In this document: in pieces, positions 45,190 to 57,130 of the stretch
How positions within the stretch are numbered: position 1 is the first letter of the stretch
How the letters are laid out: every line of letters begins with the position of its first letter
Assembly: GCF_901709675.1 (NCBI RefSeq)
Contig: NC_051089.1
Location: forward strand, 5,062,476-5,126,475
Length of the DNA: 64,000 nucleotides
Source of the DNA: Syngnathus acus
Lineage: Eukaryota > Chordata > Actinopteri > Syngnathiformes > Syngnathidae
Direction: 5' to 3'
The notes under the pieces: model-generated
The model's database searches: none
Told to the model about the DNA's origin: nothing
Seen by the model: only the letters and a program-made list of their open reading frames with translations
Position numbers and translations under genes: made by a program

Positions 45190-45560
45190 CGTGTATTATT
45201 TTTTTTCCCCACACAAGCTGGTATTGCTTAATTAGATTTAAAAACCAGAGCCCCGACACAAAGAAGGACCATCTGACATGACACAACGGTACGGCTGAGA
45301 CGTGTTCGATAGATCCGATTTGCATGTTTAATTAAGCTATCAGAGCTGTACCACGGAGACGTGCGGAACGCTAAAGCCGCAAAGTCAACAGTCCCTGTAA
45401 TAACGCCTCCCTCCCGTTCAGAAGGGGCTGAGTGGGACGGAGGAGGGAGGAAGGCAGACTCACTCGCTAATTTAGTGAAAAGAAATGCGCAAAGCTTTTC
45501 ATTAGCGCCCTGTGAAAGGTAAACTCACACTCCAGCCCACTAATTAAGTCAGGCCTCACC
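45190..45560. promoter_or_regulatory. candidate conserved noncoding block with octamer and TTAATTAA
   Basis: A perfect POU octamer ATTTGCAT (45318-45325) stands one base before TTTAATTAA (45327-45335), a homeodomain-type core. CTTAATTAG lies near 45227 and CTAATTAAG near 45540. The sequence between is CpG-bearing and not repetitive. This is the most motif-dense candidate enhancer of the window, still untested for conservation. Confidence 0.35.
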
Positions 45561-45907
45561 CACGAGAGAACAGAGAAGAGGTAAGGCGGAGAAAAATGAA
45601 GAGATATAGAAAAACTCAATTTTGAAAAAAAAAGGAGTGACATGCTTCATGTGGGGAGGTACGGCGATAACGGCTTCGCCTTTAATCAGGTCGATTTTGA
45701 AAGTTGCCAGTCCACCGCAGGCCTCATTAGCTCGTCCCTGGCTGGCATCATTGTTCGCGCTGCATTTGAAATCCACCAAAGAGATGGAGATTTGCTTTAA
45801 TCCGGGGCCCATCAAAGGTAGCACTGATGCTGACGCTCTCTGGATTAGGCCGATCTTGAGAAGGGAGAGTGGGCGGAATTAGCAAGAAAGAGAGACCCAT
45901 CCCCGAG
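45561..45907. other. noncoding, no feature seen
   Basis: Short frames on both strands at 45549-45882 show no domain. Confidence 0.35.
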
Positions 45908-45951
45908 AAAAAAAAAAAAAAAAAAAGGTGACAGGTCTCAAAAAAAAAAAA
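45908..45951. repeat. two poly-A tracts (19 and 12)
   Basis: A runs at 45908-45926 and 45940-45951 are separated by a 13-base unique stretch. Confidence 0.85.
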
Positions 45952-46399
45952 GGAACACTAGCACCACTGATGACACTTTCAAGCGGAATTTGAATAATCT
46001 GGATGGTCTAGGTTACATAATGATGCCATGACAATTTGGGCACATGTGGCAGCCATTTTACGCGGTGCAGGGATAAGCGCCACACCAACCCTGCATTTAC
46101 TTTACTGCCGATTTGGGAATATTTGCAATTCAAAATGACTTTTTAAGGAAAAAAAAAGAAAAAGAGAGAATATTTCTCATCTCATAAATACGGGATTGCC
46201 GGGAAGGACGGCGGGACTTAAATCACACCAAGACGATTTGGTGAGGTATTTTTTGGCCTACTTTATATTTTAAAAATAAAATTAAACAAAAATATATAAA
46301 TATAAATTTTCTGAATGCTTCCCACAGTAGAAAAAGTTTTAAGTGGTCTGGTCATAGGAGGACAGGTTGCACACAGTGCTCGGTGATAAAACAAGGCAA
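45952..46399. other. AT-rich noncoding
   Basis: No feature was recognised. Confidence 0.35.
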
Positions 46400-46580
46400 G
46401 GCTAAAATACTTTTATCGCTTTCCAACTATATCTGGAAAATATGATTCCCCTCCTCACGAAGGGAGAACATTACTCTCACAGTAAAGATTAGGTTGATAA
46501 AAATATGGAGTGACAGCTCATCTTTATTTATGAGCAAAGCCGCTGCAGTTTGTCTATCCTGAGAGGTGCTGAAATGGAGT
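46400..46580. promoter_or_regulatory. candidate conserved noncoding block
   Basis: Contains GTGACAGCTC (TGACAG, MEIS/TGIF-type core) followed by a small hairpin GCTCAT/ATGAGC (46517-46536), in ordered non-repetitive sequence. Function inferred. Confidence 0.25.
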
Positions 46581-46724
46581 CAACAATCTGTTGTTTTTTT
46601 GTAAGACCGTCAAGTATAGTGAAGCAACTGAACTAAAGTTTGGCAGTGGGATGTCGAATTGAAGTTGAGCAAATTCGGAATCATTTGATATCCTGATTTG
46701 TTTCCCTTAATGTGCAATAATAAT

Positions 46725-46797
46725 GCACTTTATATCCCAGTTAATTTAGACTGCACTTTATAATCCGATGCACCTCATAATCTGAAAAATATGGTAA
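46725..46797 (+). mobile_element. MITE-end fragment
   Basis: TGCACTTTATAATCCGATGCACCTCATAATCTGAAAAATATGGTA (given here in words: repeated 'GCACCTTATAATCCG'-like units ending in GAAAAATATGGTA) matches from memory the end of a widespread short DNA-transposon family. Only one end is present. Confidence 0.5.
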
Positions 46798-47739
46798 TTC
46801 TATTTCAGAGACAATTTAGAAAAATTGTGACAAAGTTATGTTTCACCATTAACAGCATACCTGTTTTCCCATTATTTGGATGGAAAGAAGTAATTCAAAA
46901 CCCAAACTGAGGGATGAACATAATAATGGACAATCCGCTGAGGATTTGTTTTGATTTCTACTGGACTACTGTGCATTGAGATTGTCTTACTGACACACAA
47001 CACGCTTATGGCATGTTAAACATGACTTTCAGGTGTCACTGAGCACCCTACACAATGCTCGGGATTCGCAGGCGACTTAAAGGGCCGGCAGAGAGCTGAG
47101 GATAAGTAGGAACGCTGAGGAGGCCAAAGACAGCGTGGGTACCGGGGCGTGAGGATCACAAGGGGAGCCAGGTTAAGCCAGTTAAGGGCATTAGACCTCC
47201 AAGATGATGAAAGGGGACCCTCGCAGATAAAATTGAAGTAAATCTAGCCTAAATCCTGGCAACAAAGGGAGTTTAGAGTTTGCCATTGTGGAGGCCAGAG
47301 TAAACAGGGAGGTCCGAGGGTAAGCCTTCCTTCACGGGGTAACAAAGACAGGGTTGACGAACTGATCTTAGCTCAGTAGGCCAATGTTAGCACACAGATC
47401 ACAGGGTTAGACACACTCAAACATATCAGCTGCGACTCAGATGGTCACATTGTGCTCTTGGGATTAAAAGAAGCCATAGTGGTTGTGACACTCTTGCTAG
47501 CTAACAGATTTTGCGACGGAGCAGAAGTAAAATCAAGACGACGTACCTTGGAGGGCGCTTTCCTCACGGATTGAACGGTATCACACATCCTGACATGTGG
47601 CTTTCATCGGCTAAATGGATTGAGATTGCATTGTAGTGTGGGGACAGATGACGAATGGAGCCTCCATCATCATTTTCTTCAAAGCATGAGAACATTTTCC
47701 CACAAGGCCACTGGGCAATCTGACAACAAGATGCGATTC
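46798..47739. other. noncoding, possibly conserved in part
   Basis: The stretch 47030-47290 is balanced and non-repetitive and may be conserved; no motif settles it. No gene was found. Confidence 0.3.
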
Positions 47740-48300
47740 GGCGGAGCTGGGGAAAAAAAATAAAAATCTTCCTTGTTGACTTTGAGTGCAATCATCTTGT
47801 TAATGGCTCTAATTGAGGCCTCATCATACCCGTCACACTCCAGCTGAACTTAACATAATAAATGTGTGTTCAATTAAAAGCCGTCAAGTGCTCACAGCCA
47901 CTGCAAAAACAAAGAACCCTCTACTTCACTCGTCAGGCCCATGGGCCTTGTTTCATTCACCTGGCAATCATATTAAGACGCTCTCATTTCTGACCCGCTT
48001 CAAATTATCTCCGGGAGAACAAAAGACTACACCTCGGCATTTGTGCCAAGATGATTGTTCTTCCTGCGCAGAGCCAAAAATGTTGCTTTTGTGCCTGAGA
48101 GGTACTAAAACGAGTGTCAGGAACTATTACAGTCAAGTTCCAAAAAGGTTAGAGGCCCACCAGGCATTTGTGTCAGGTCCTAAAACAACATTGCTTTGGC
48201 AATTATCAGCCAAGGAAACCATAATAGTGCTCACACAACAGAAGAATGCAAAAACAGATCAAGCATTTCACCGGCAGTAATACCGGAGCTGCTTTCATAG
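47740..48300. promoter_or_regulatory. long ordered block, function unknown
   Basis: Balanced sequence begins with CTTGTTAATGGCTCTAATTG and contains GTTCAATTAAAAG. A 155-codon plus-strand frame (47813-48280) crosses it. Its peptide has no recognisable domain, a high Ser/Thr/Lys content and a non-ATG start that is not compelling. I favour a conserved noncoding element over a coding exon. Confidence 0.25.
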
Positions 48301-50071
48301 TGACGGCCATCATGTGGGCTGACACCAGCAGCTGAACAAAATGAAAGATAACGACCGCAGGCTACCAGGTGCTTCTTCCAAGCACGTGCAAAGCAACAAA
48401 AAAACTACTGTTGGATTTGGCGGCGATAAAAAGCACATTTTCCTCCTCTAATTATCTTCTTTAATTCAGTGGTTCGGTGAAAAAATGCTGACTCAACAAG
48501 TAAAAATGTATTGGCTCTGAGAACAGGCTAATTTCAGCAAATGTTTGTAAAGTATGCTGTAATTCTTGATTTTTGGATATTTTGACATCAGAGACGTTAT
48601 TAGACAGGGAGATTTCATAAATCGTGTGCAAATCATATATTGAAATATAAATAAACTTTTATCAGTTGAGAATGAGCAGATATTTACTGATTTGCACATC
48701 ACTGGAATCACTCAGTAAACCAGCTTTGGAAATTGGAAAGCCTTTAGGTTTTAGGGCCTTATGACAAATCCGTGTGTCAGTGCACACTGCACACAGATTG
48801 GGGCTCTAAATGAGCTACAGTGCAGTCGAACGGCTATAGACGATAAATAATATAGTTGTAGTCGGCCATAGGCAGAGTTTGCCTGTCAGTCCTGCTGGCC
48901 CAGAACAGCCTGAGGTTATCATGATGTACTGGCACATTTGGTCCGAGTGTTTGACTGCTTCACCTCCTAATCGTGCCTCCTCCGGGCAGCGCTCTCTAGG
49001 GAGAACCACCATCCTTTCCTTTTCCTCTTCCAGCACACTCAGACTGAAGTGTGGATGGAGGGCACTTGTTTGGAGGAAAGGTTGTCTTAAAAACAAAAGC
49101 TTGAGAACATCACATGACCGCACCCAAAAGTGAACCATGATGGACAGGGATTATGGTTTGTGAAACCAAATGATTCAGGCAAAAAAAAAATTTACAACAC
49201 AACACATATTGGAATAGGCAGAAAAAACTAATTTAAGATTTTATTTATAATGGCTTCCATTATTACCCATAGGAAAACATGGAATCAGTGGTTGACCACA
49301 GTCCTGGAATGGATTGTGCTTGACTTTCCGCTTGATTTCAAAATTGGCTTTTGGTTTAGTTCACGTTTGGGGCTTCTGAAACAATGTTTCCTTTGAGAAC
49401 ATCCTGCTGGAAAAGAAATCGTAAGACGTGTGAATTTCAAATGACTACGCTGCTCACCTCTATTGTACTGTATGTCTATGGAAGGCCCTGTCTTCTTTTT
49501 TTAAGTTGATCTGAGGCTAGGTCCGCCTAGATTCTTACCGCTCGTAAAAGAAGCGTGTCGGCTAAAAGAAAAGACACTCTTGTCCACCTGCACAAACTTT
49601 CCTCTTAGAGTCCAAAAAAATTTGACAGCTCTACTGGAGAAAGCATCGCGCAGACAGTACGAGTGAGCCGCAACAAGAACTCAGATACTTAAATCATGCA
49701 GGAGGGTGGGCAGCTACTCAGGAGGATGAATCAGAATTTTCAGTGCATGGGTATACACTCTAAATATGAATTATTAAGGGGCTATCATACCCTCATAGTA
49801 TGAAAATAAATCGAGGGGTGGATGGAATGAGAAGGGTTGAAGTTGTGGACTGGAATACTGATGTGGCGAAAGCTCCCTGAGGAGCGAAAGGTACTAAAAG
49901 GCCAGTAGGATGCCTACTTAGATCTCTTGCACCGTGTTCTTGAGCACAACAGAACCATGACGTCTAGTGATGACGCACTTTTAAATTGGAATCCTTACGC
50001 AGAGATGAAAGACGTCTTTTGAAAGCACACCTGAGGCTAGTAACAAAAATATATTTGTAATTTATTTATTT
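48301..50071. other. noncoding, no feature seen
   Basis: Ordinary sequence with an A run at about 49181-49190. No recognisable gene or repeat. Confidence 0.35.
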
Positions 50072-50095
50072 TATATGTATATATATATATATATA
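50072..50095. repeat. (AT)n microsatellite
   Basis: ATGTATATATAT run to ATATAG. Confidence 0.85.
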
Positions 50096-51154
50096 GTCTC
50101 TATTTCCCTTGTTTGTGATGTACTGGATGGGATTTTACGGTCGCTGCTTTCCACATAAAAGAGTCTGGTATAAGCCTGTTAAGAGAATATCCAGGAGCGT
50201 CTTGCAAGCTGAGTCCCAAAGCATTCAAAGTACACAAAACAAAAGCCTCAACTGCTGCCCATGTTTGACCGTCTGCTTTCACTTTTTGAGTTTACTGAAT
50301 TTTTCCATCTCGAGCTCCACTTTACTTTTCCATTTCAGGCAAACTGTTAACTGTTAATTTGAGAAGTTCGAAATAATGAGTGATTTAAGGGAAAGATAAA
50401 GAAAAAATATGTTTTCTCATTTTGTTGTTGTTGCTATGCTTAACAGGATTTCCTTGTAAAGGGCTCTCGGTGTATCTTTCTTTTTTTACCTTGGTCTCGA
50501 GTACTGCACCGTAAGATAACTTCCGAGAAAGCAGCCCTAATATACTGGTAAGACGTGATTTTACCTCATTACAGGTGATCCAAGGTAGACCAGCCATGTT
50601 GAGGTTGAAACCCTAAAGAAACGTGGACTTCAGAAAGGCTGCAAATTAAGATCAACCTCATTGATAGGAGCCCTTAATCAGCCGCCTGACTCAGGCCAGC
50701 TCTGAAGAGCTGTGAAGGCTCTTCATTGGAGGAGAGTTTAACATCATTGCGTGTGATTGACTGGACTCTCGAACATTGTGCGTTAAGGGGGCTCCTGGGG
50801 TTAGAGTGGTCAGACAGAACAAGTACGAGACAAGTGAGAGGAAGGATGAGAGGAAGAGGAACAGTAAATAGATGGTCCAGACTCTGGACTCCAGAGAGAA
50901 TAGAATGTTGGTCTAATGGGGCCTCATCACAGTCTGTCTGTCAGTCTGGTGAAATGAGGTCTAACGGGGTTCTAATGAAGACAGCTTCACACTAGTGCAG
51001 AAATAAAATGCTGAAAGATTTGACTCAGAAAATGTCATTAACAACTACATAAAAATTTAACAGGAAAGTAGTAGGAATGGGATAGTAAGTATAAAAAGTA
51101 TGTAGAGTGTTTCAAATCTAACATGCAAGCTCATCGACTGTACAAGAAAATTGA
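50096..51154. other. noncoding with short hairpin
   Basis: TGAAGAGC (50703-50710) pairs with GCTCTTCA (50718-50725) over a 7-base loop, inside a balanced stretch (50640-50770) that could be conserved. No gene was found. Confidence 0.35.
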
Positions 51155-51180
51155 AATAATAAATAATAATAATAATAAAA
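51155..51180. repeat. (AAT)n microsatellite
   Basis: Interrupted AAT units ending in an A run. Confidence 0.8.
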
Positions 51181-53012
51181 AAAGTCTACATTATTATAAT
51201 AATTATATACGTTCTGTATGTGCTGCTGTTTTGGTTAGCAAAGGTAACCGTTGAAAATGACTGGGAAAACGTAGCCGTCTACTTCAGAGCGATTGGAGGT
51301 ACTAACGGGAGCTTATGATTAGGTGTATAAAAAAATACCCAAACTATAAATTTTCCTAAAAACGATGCTTTCAGGGCCTTGCTGAAAACAATCCAAACGG
51401 CATCACAAAAAAAATGGCAAAAAGCTTTTAAGTTGATTTGGATGAAAACTCAGCAGCCAATCATCCTCTATGTCCAGCCCAGCCCAGTAGCATTGCCTCG
51501 GGACACACACAGCCTCTGGGTGGGACCTCACCACAACTTGGCCTGCCATCTCCTCGGTAAGTGCTTTGTCACAAGTCTGCCAGGGGGCTTCAACATATGC
51601 CACAAACTAAATCCCTGGCGTATGCCCACGGTAAACATGTACACTGCTAATGGAGGCAAGATTGCGGGGTGAACTTTATGTCTGTCTAGACTTTTGGTCC
51701 ACCTGCTCTTCATCTCAAGGGCTTCACGGCTGAAGGACGCAACATTTTGTCATTCACTTTAAGTATACCTAATTTTCTTCCGTCTAGAGCAGTGTGGGCA
51801 TAAACCATTGGGTTGGTTGATTTTACACTAAAAGGATGGGTGAAATGTGTCTTGAAATAAAATTGAGAATTAAAACTAGATAAATCCAGCATGTATACAT
51901 CAATGACCAATCAATGGCGACAATCGACACAACTATGTATTATCTGTTCCGTCCCAGTCTATAATTACGTTTGCCCCTATTAAAAATTGGACATATGTTT
52001 TATGGTGGAATAAAAAGTCTCAGCCTGTCTTATTACTGCTTGACAGAGTCCATTCAAGCACCAGGCACAGATAAGAAGAGCGCTACAGGGAGTGGGACTT
52101 TATCATTTGTCTCAATATCATTGGGGAAGGGAAATGATGAGCTTGCAGCAGCGGTCTTCAAATGACTTTTCCCAAGAACTCGTTCAATTTAAACCTTGAA
52201 GATGTTTAAAGGATTGGCAAATACCACTTACAGTGGCTGTCCAGCTCGTCACTGTGGACTTCTAAAGCGACACCACGATATGTTTTTTGTGTTGGCCATA
52301 GTAAAGCCACTCATGCTGTCAATCAATATACTTACATATGTTTTCTCTACTCTCACACCGGTCTTGGGTCGGTCATAAACACGCAAGGAAGAGGAAGTCC
52401 TAACCTGGAAACCCCTAAGCTTCCTCGAGCCTATTCATAATTGATAAGTTCAAAAAATCGATCACATAGTGTATAACTAGTCATAAAATATTGAAATCAG
52501 CTCCAGGGTTGTGGATTAACACTCGTTGATTTGTCTGGCACAGAGGAAGTATTTTATAGACAGTATTGCTTAAATTATGAGTAGCCTTTTTCAAGAATGC
52601 AGTTGACCTGAAAAAGTGTCAAATAAAATGGCGGCTATATTGGACACAAGGCCGGCGTAGAACAGATGAATCGGAACTAAAAACCACTGAAGGATACAAC
52701 GAAAAGTGTTATCAGGGGGAGTGAGAGGTTATCTTGGGTTTGTGAAAAACAAGTTTGAGTTCTTCCACTTTTGCTTTTATGCCTTTGAAAGAGCACTTGA
52801 AAGTCTTTCTGAGGTGAGCAATACGGGAGAAGCAGGGCAGGGGAGTGTAAAATGGCTGCCTCTTGAAAAACCCAGAGGTCCACTCGAGCAGAGGTCCACA
52901 GTGACTATACTACAAGACATCGCTCAGGATTCTTCAGTTAGGATGAGAAGAAACTGAAGATGACATCAAAAAACAATGCAGCTAACTGAACTGAAAAGAA
53001 TAGAAGAGCGAT
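51181..53012. other. noncoding, no feature seen
   Basis: A perfect YY1-type site AAAATGGCGGC lies at 52625-52635. A balanced stretch at 52010-52180 may be conserved. No gene was found. Confidence 0.35.
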
Positions 53013-53048
53013 GAATAAATAATAAATAAACAAATAACAATAAATAAG
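53013..53048. repeat. AATAA-rich simple sequence
   Basis: Irregular AATA/AAACA units. Confidence 0.7.
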
Positions 53049-53969
53049 AGGAGCAAAAATGGAGCAAGTGTGCATACAGCAGACAGTCAGAATATGGCGC
53101 AAAAGTACAGGACGTTACGAACTCGTTCCAGTGGAAAACAATTCGTCCCACAACCCTGGTTTGTTCATATTTTGAAAACCTATAAATACTAATGCGTAGA
53201 CAAAGAATTGATTGAAGCTGTTACCATCCTTCCATTTTCTGTAAAAAACCTTAATGACAAAACTTGTTGAGTGAGACATTTCTTTCACAGTGCAAGACTT
53301 GATAGTCTCCCATTTGTGGAAAACTCACAGTCAAACTTAAAGTGCGTCCATTACGAAACCCAAACGTGGTTCATTTATCATACTCTTAACAGATATTAGA
53401 TACGGTCCATTTTTCGGCACTTTAGTCTTTTTCGACCATTAACACATCAAAACAGCAGGCCGCCTTTGAACCCTCGGACATGCAGGCGCAAGTTAAAACT
53501 ATCAATTATAGAAATCGTCTTGAAAGCTTGAAGTCAATTCTCTGTCAATGGAGTTCTCCATGGCCAAGAGATTAGAGAGATGAGCTAAAGCTGAGAGAAG
53601 ACTCACGAGCTTCTACTTGATCAAAGTGAAGGTATTTCAACATCACAGTAACACCAACACCACTAGTTTTTTATTTCTAAGACTCAACACCTAATATGGT
53701 GACCAAAGAGAATAGATGTTTACGCTTTAATTCTATAAACACATTTTTACAGTATAGCCTATAGCAAAGCCACACCGTATCGATGACACCTTCAATCTTA
53801 CGCTCCCTGAAAGCAGCTGTTACGAAACAATCATTACAAATTGATTGCAAAATAGCTAACAATCATGATTAAATCATTAAATTCTTGTCTATGATTGGGA
53901 GAATGGGGCGAAAATTAACTTCCCGCCAACCTCATTTTTTTCTCTAAACACCAAATAATGATTTTCTGC
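53049..53969. other. noncoding, no feature seen
   Basis: A stretch near 53112-53180 (GTTACGAACTCGTTCC...) vaguely recalls a dispersed repeat but is too degraded to call. Confidence 0.3.
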
Positions 53970-54160
53970 CAGTCTAATTACAAAGCCAACATCTGATCAC
54001 GGCCGCATCCAGAGGGGATTATCACATGCGCCGGTATTAGACCTCATTACCAGGCTGAGTGCAGAATTATTACATCTTGTAATTGGATGGTGAGATTTAT
54101 ATACAGATCAGGCCGCTTTCTGTAAGATTGTAATTACAGGCTCCGTTGGTTAGCTACTTA
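53970..54160. promoter_or_regulatory. candidate conserved noncoding block with TAATTACA sites
   Basis: Two perfect TAATTACA sites (53975-53982 and 54131-54138) bracket a TTGTAATTGG near 54077 and an ordered, non-repetitive core. Paired and antennapedia-type homeodomains bind such cores. The spacing and texture resemble vertebrate developmental enhancers. Conservation is not tested. Confidence 0.35.
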
Positions 54161-55277
54161 TCACTCAGCAGTGGAGTGCCGGAAATCGCGTTTGATTAAC
54201 CTCTCACCCTGTCGACGGGGGCGGGGAAACACCGCTGTAGCTTCCATGTCTGTTTTAGGAACAACAACATCAAACAATTTATCGCCATGTCGTTCTCTTT
54301 GCTGCCTGATTACATCCCACAGCTGGTGTTCTGCCGTGAATCTGAATGGTGCGGAAATGATCGGCTAACTCGCCACTTACTCGGGTTAAGCTTAAAAAGG
54401 CTGTTGAGGTGAAGCACAGCGCTACAATTACCTGGTAGCCTTTCAATGGCTAAGAAGGAAATTACCAAAAAAAGTACGGGCGCTTGTAGCTATATATTTA
54501 ACATCAAACGCAGTGTTTTTAATAAGCTTTTTTTTTTGTTAAAAATTTTTATGACGGCAAGACACTGGTCCCAGAAATATATCAGATTTTAATATGGGTT
54601 GTTTTCTGGTTTAATTCACCCAAAAAATTTTAAAGAAAAAACTAAAAATAATTTAAGATGGTAATTATGTCAATGTAGCCTGATTTGTCTTTTTTACTCC
54701 TTAGGCATGTAATATATTCTACCATTTCTCTTAACATATTATAAATTACAAATTGTCTTGACTGGTGTATTTTTGTTTTAAGCTCCATGTTACTGCTTCT
54801 TTTCACAAATGTTAATAAATAGCAAAAACAGGACAAATGCATCCACTCGAAATGAAAAAACGACAACAGGAGAATAAAAACAAGACATGCGCGTGTTGTA
54901 ACGTGAAGCTGATGGACAACGCAAGTCATTTAAGGTGCGGCATCCTGCAACTCAGCAGGAAAAGCCACAATCCGACATGTCGGGATGACACCGCGGCGAG
55001 GAAAAACGAACGCATCAGCACCTGCTCTGCCGCACACAACTCAGTTTCTCTTTCCCCCGCGCTCGGTTACAATCAATACAGGTCTCCATTTTATGAGACA
55101 AGGAGTTAACTTGTTCAATTATGCTGCAGACAGCTCTATTCTTTTGTAACAAGTAATCTGGATAGTGAAATCAATAGTGACAGGCTTATGGCACGCTAGC
55201 TAATTACATATTAGCTCCAGCCAATGGCGATGCGGCTCATAATGGAGATGTAGTTCCACTTCATTATGGGAAAGACT
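54161..55277. other. noncoding, no feature seen
   Basis: A T run lies at 54529-54538. The stretch 55180-55260, with CTAGCTAATTACATATTAGC, may be conserved. No gene was found. Confidence 0.35.
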
Positions 55278-55301
55278 GGGGAGGGAGGGGGAGGAGGGGG
55301 G
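55278..55301 (+). other. potential G-quadruplex
   Basis: G runs of 4, 3, 5, 2 and 6, separated by one to three bases. Confidence 0.6.
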
Positions 55302-55986
55302 ATCAATACCAGCATAGACCCACACATGTTAAAACACACATGTAAAGGGTCTGCTTTTCTACACCTCTGCTACTTCACAGGCTCCCCCTTGGGACCATGC
55401 GGAGATGTCTGATGGCAGGCAGATGGGGCAGGGGGGGCCTTTGAGGGTCCGGGGGTCGCAACCTCCTCCACCCTCTCTGAAATAAATTACACTTCCAGTC
55501 GTGCACACAAATGCGGCACGCTCTTTGCCAAACTGTCAAGAAATCCGGAGGGTAAATATGCCTGTTTTTTTTATCAACACACACCGATGCACACAATTAA
55601 CGGCGCACAAGGTCACAGTCTGAATCAAAGGTTGACGAGTAAGGAGAAAAGGGAGGGTTAAAAACAAAGAAAAAACTCATTAACCTTCTGAAACCGGATG
55701 GCGTATTTGACCTCTGCAGCTAATTATGAATGAGACTGCATATCTTCTTTTGTTTTGAAAAAAAAATCTTTCAATTCATTTCTTCCCATTATTGTTATCA
55801 GCGTGTAGGATTAGCTGGGGACTAAAGGAGATGATGCCGTCTAAGCCGATGTCAACTGTACAATTACGCATGCGTCCCTTCTGCGAGAAAAATGTAGATT
55901 AAGATAAAGCAACTCGAGGAAAAACAGCGATGCAAAGCCTTTGATAATTAAGACAGATACAGAGTGACGCTTATAAAGACCTCCAA
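55302..55986. other. noncoding, no feature seen
   Basis: A second G-rich stretch (55425-55460) and an A run (55759-55767) are present. No gene. Confidence 0.35.
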
Positions 55987-56058
55987 GGTCGAACGCTGTG
56001 AAAGAAAAAATTTGAGGTTCGACCCCGAAATTCCAGGAAGCAGATGTTTCCTGGAATT
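55987..56058. promoter_or_regulatory. twin hairpins with paired STAT-type sites
   Basis: The first stem is GGTCGAAC (55987-55994) with GTTCGACC (56017-56024). The second is AATTCCAGGAA (56029-56039) with TTCCTGGAATT (56048-56058) around an 8-base loop. The second stem's arms are each a perfect TTCCnGGAA, the STAT/BCL6-type site (56031-56039, 56048-56056), 17 bases apart. TTATGCAAT, a C/EBP-ATF-type site, follows at 56057-56065. Binding is inferred. The first stem's GGTTCGACC resembles a tRNA B box, but no tRNA fold exists. Confidence 0.4.
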
Positions 56059-56169
56059 ATGCAATTTCGAAAATCATGAATACACTCTAGCGGGTTAGCC
56101 GACAATCGTCGTGACAGGAGCATCGTTTAGTGCTAGCAGCAGAACAATGAGGCGACACGAGAACACATC
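56059..56169. other. noncoding
   Basis: Short ordinary stretch. Confidence 0.35.
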
Positions 56170-56480
56170 TCAACCGCATTAGGCCCGAGTCCAATTGAAT
56201 GCATTTTAATCTAAATATGCCTCAATATGCTTTATTGTTCTCCTGTAATTTCCTCGCCCGCTATTCCATATGGAGCTGCCGGTTATCAAAGAAGCAGACT
56301 TTATGACTTGTGAAACACTGCAGCTCATCAGTCTTTAGCCATTAATACGCCAGAGATGAATGGCTCGGTAACGAGGGCACGGGCCCGGAACAAATGCCGG
56401 GGATTTCTGGTGAGAATGTATTTAAGACTACGTACGCGCTATTAGCTGGAGGGATTCAAGCGTCATTAGCACCGAGTGGT
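56170..56480. promoter_or_regulatory. candidate conserved noncoding block
   Basis: Balanced, non-repetitive sequence contains TTCCATATGGAGC, an almost perfect CCATATGG palindrome (56266-56273), GGTTATCAAAG (TCF-type core) and CATTAATACG. No coding frame. Inferred only. Confidence 0.3.
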
Positions 56481-56879
56481 AAACAGGATTAAAAATGTGC
56501 AGAAAAGTACACATGAGCATGCCCTTCATCGGCAATGACACATTAAAAATGTGTTCACAAAATGGAAATGTCACTTGTATGCTGAAAACGAACTGCTTTC
56601 TTGGTTTTAAGTTAACTAGATTAAAAAATTCGATTAAAACAAGTCGAGCAACAGCGGCCACTCCCGTAACGTCTTCCCGATGTAAGCATATTTCTATGCA
56701 GAGGGAAATGAATCATTTTCCACCCCGTCAAATTAAGTGACCTGGATGAGGAAGGGTGGAGATGGTCAGCCCAGGTGGGTTCTGGTGAAAGGGCCAAACT
56801 GTTTGGGCTGGATGTGGAAGTAACCATGAATCAGAAACAGCAGGAACGAAGAGCAAGTCGGGATTTATAAAGACGTCGC
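56481..56879. other. noncoding, no feature seen
   Basis: Overlapping short frames without domains. Confidence 0.35.
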
Positions 56880-57130
56880 GCTCGGCCGGCCCACTTGTGG
56901 ACGCCGTGATGAATTGGCGAGCACATTGCCAAGGCAAACTACTTCATTATGGCATGGCCCAGTGGTCATTAATCTCCCCGGGAGGCCGGCATCCTGAGGG
57001 GATCGCCAGACCAGAGAATTTATTCAGGCCTGGAGGTAGCCATTTCATTACCCATTCAATCTGTTCACTCTCCCCTCACTCACTTTTTCGGCTTCATCTC
57101 TCTCTCGGCACGTGTTAGCCATCACCGCCG
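56880..57130. promoter_or_regulatory. candidate conserved noncoding block
   Basis: GC-balanced ordered sequence with TCATTAATCTCC and GCCATTTCATTACCC. It stands out from the flanks; no frame with domains. Low confidence. Confidence 0.25.

Noticed and set aside
47813-48280. 155-codon plus-strand frame as a gene
   Set aside because: No recognisable domain and no splice or start context; kept only as a block of unknown function.
56011-56026. GGTTCGACC as a tRNA B box
   Set aside because: No A box or cloverleaf can be formed upstream; the motif is explained by the 8-bp inverted repeat.
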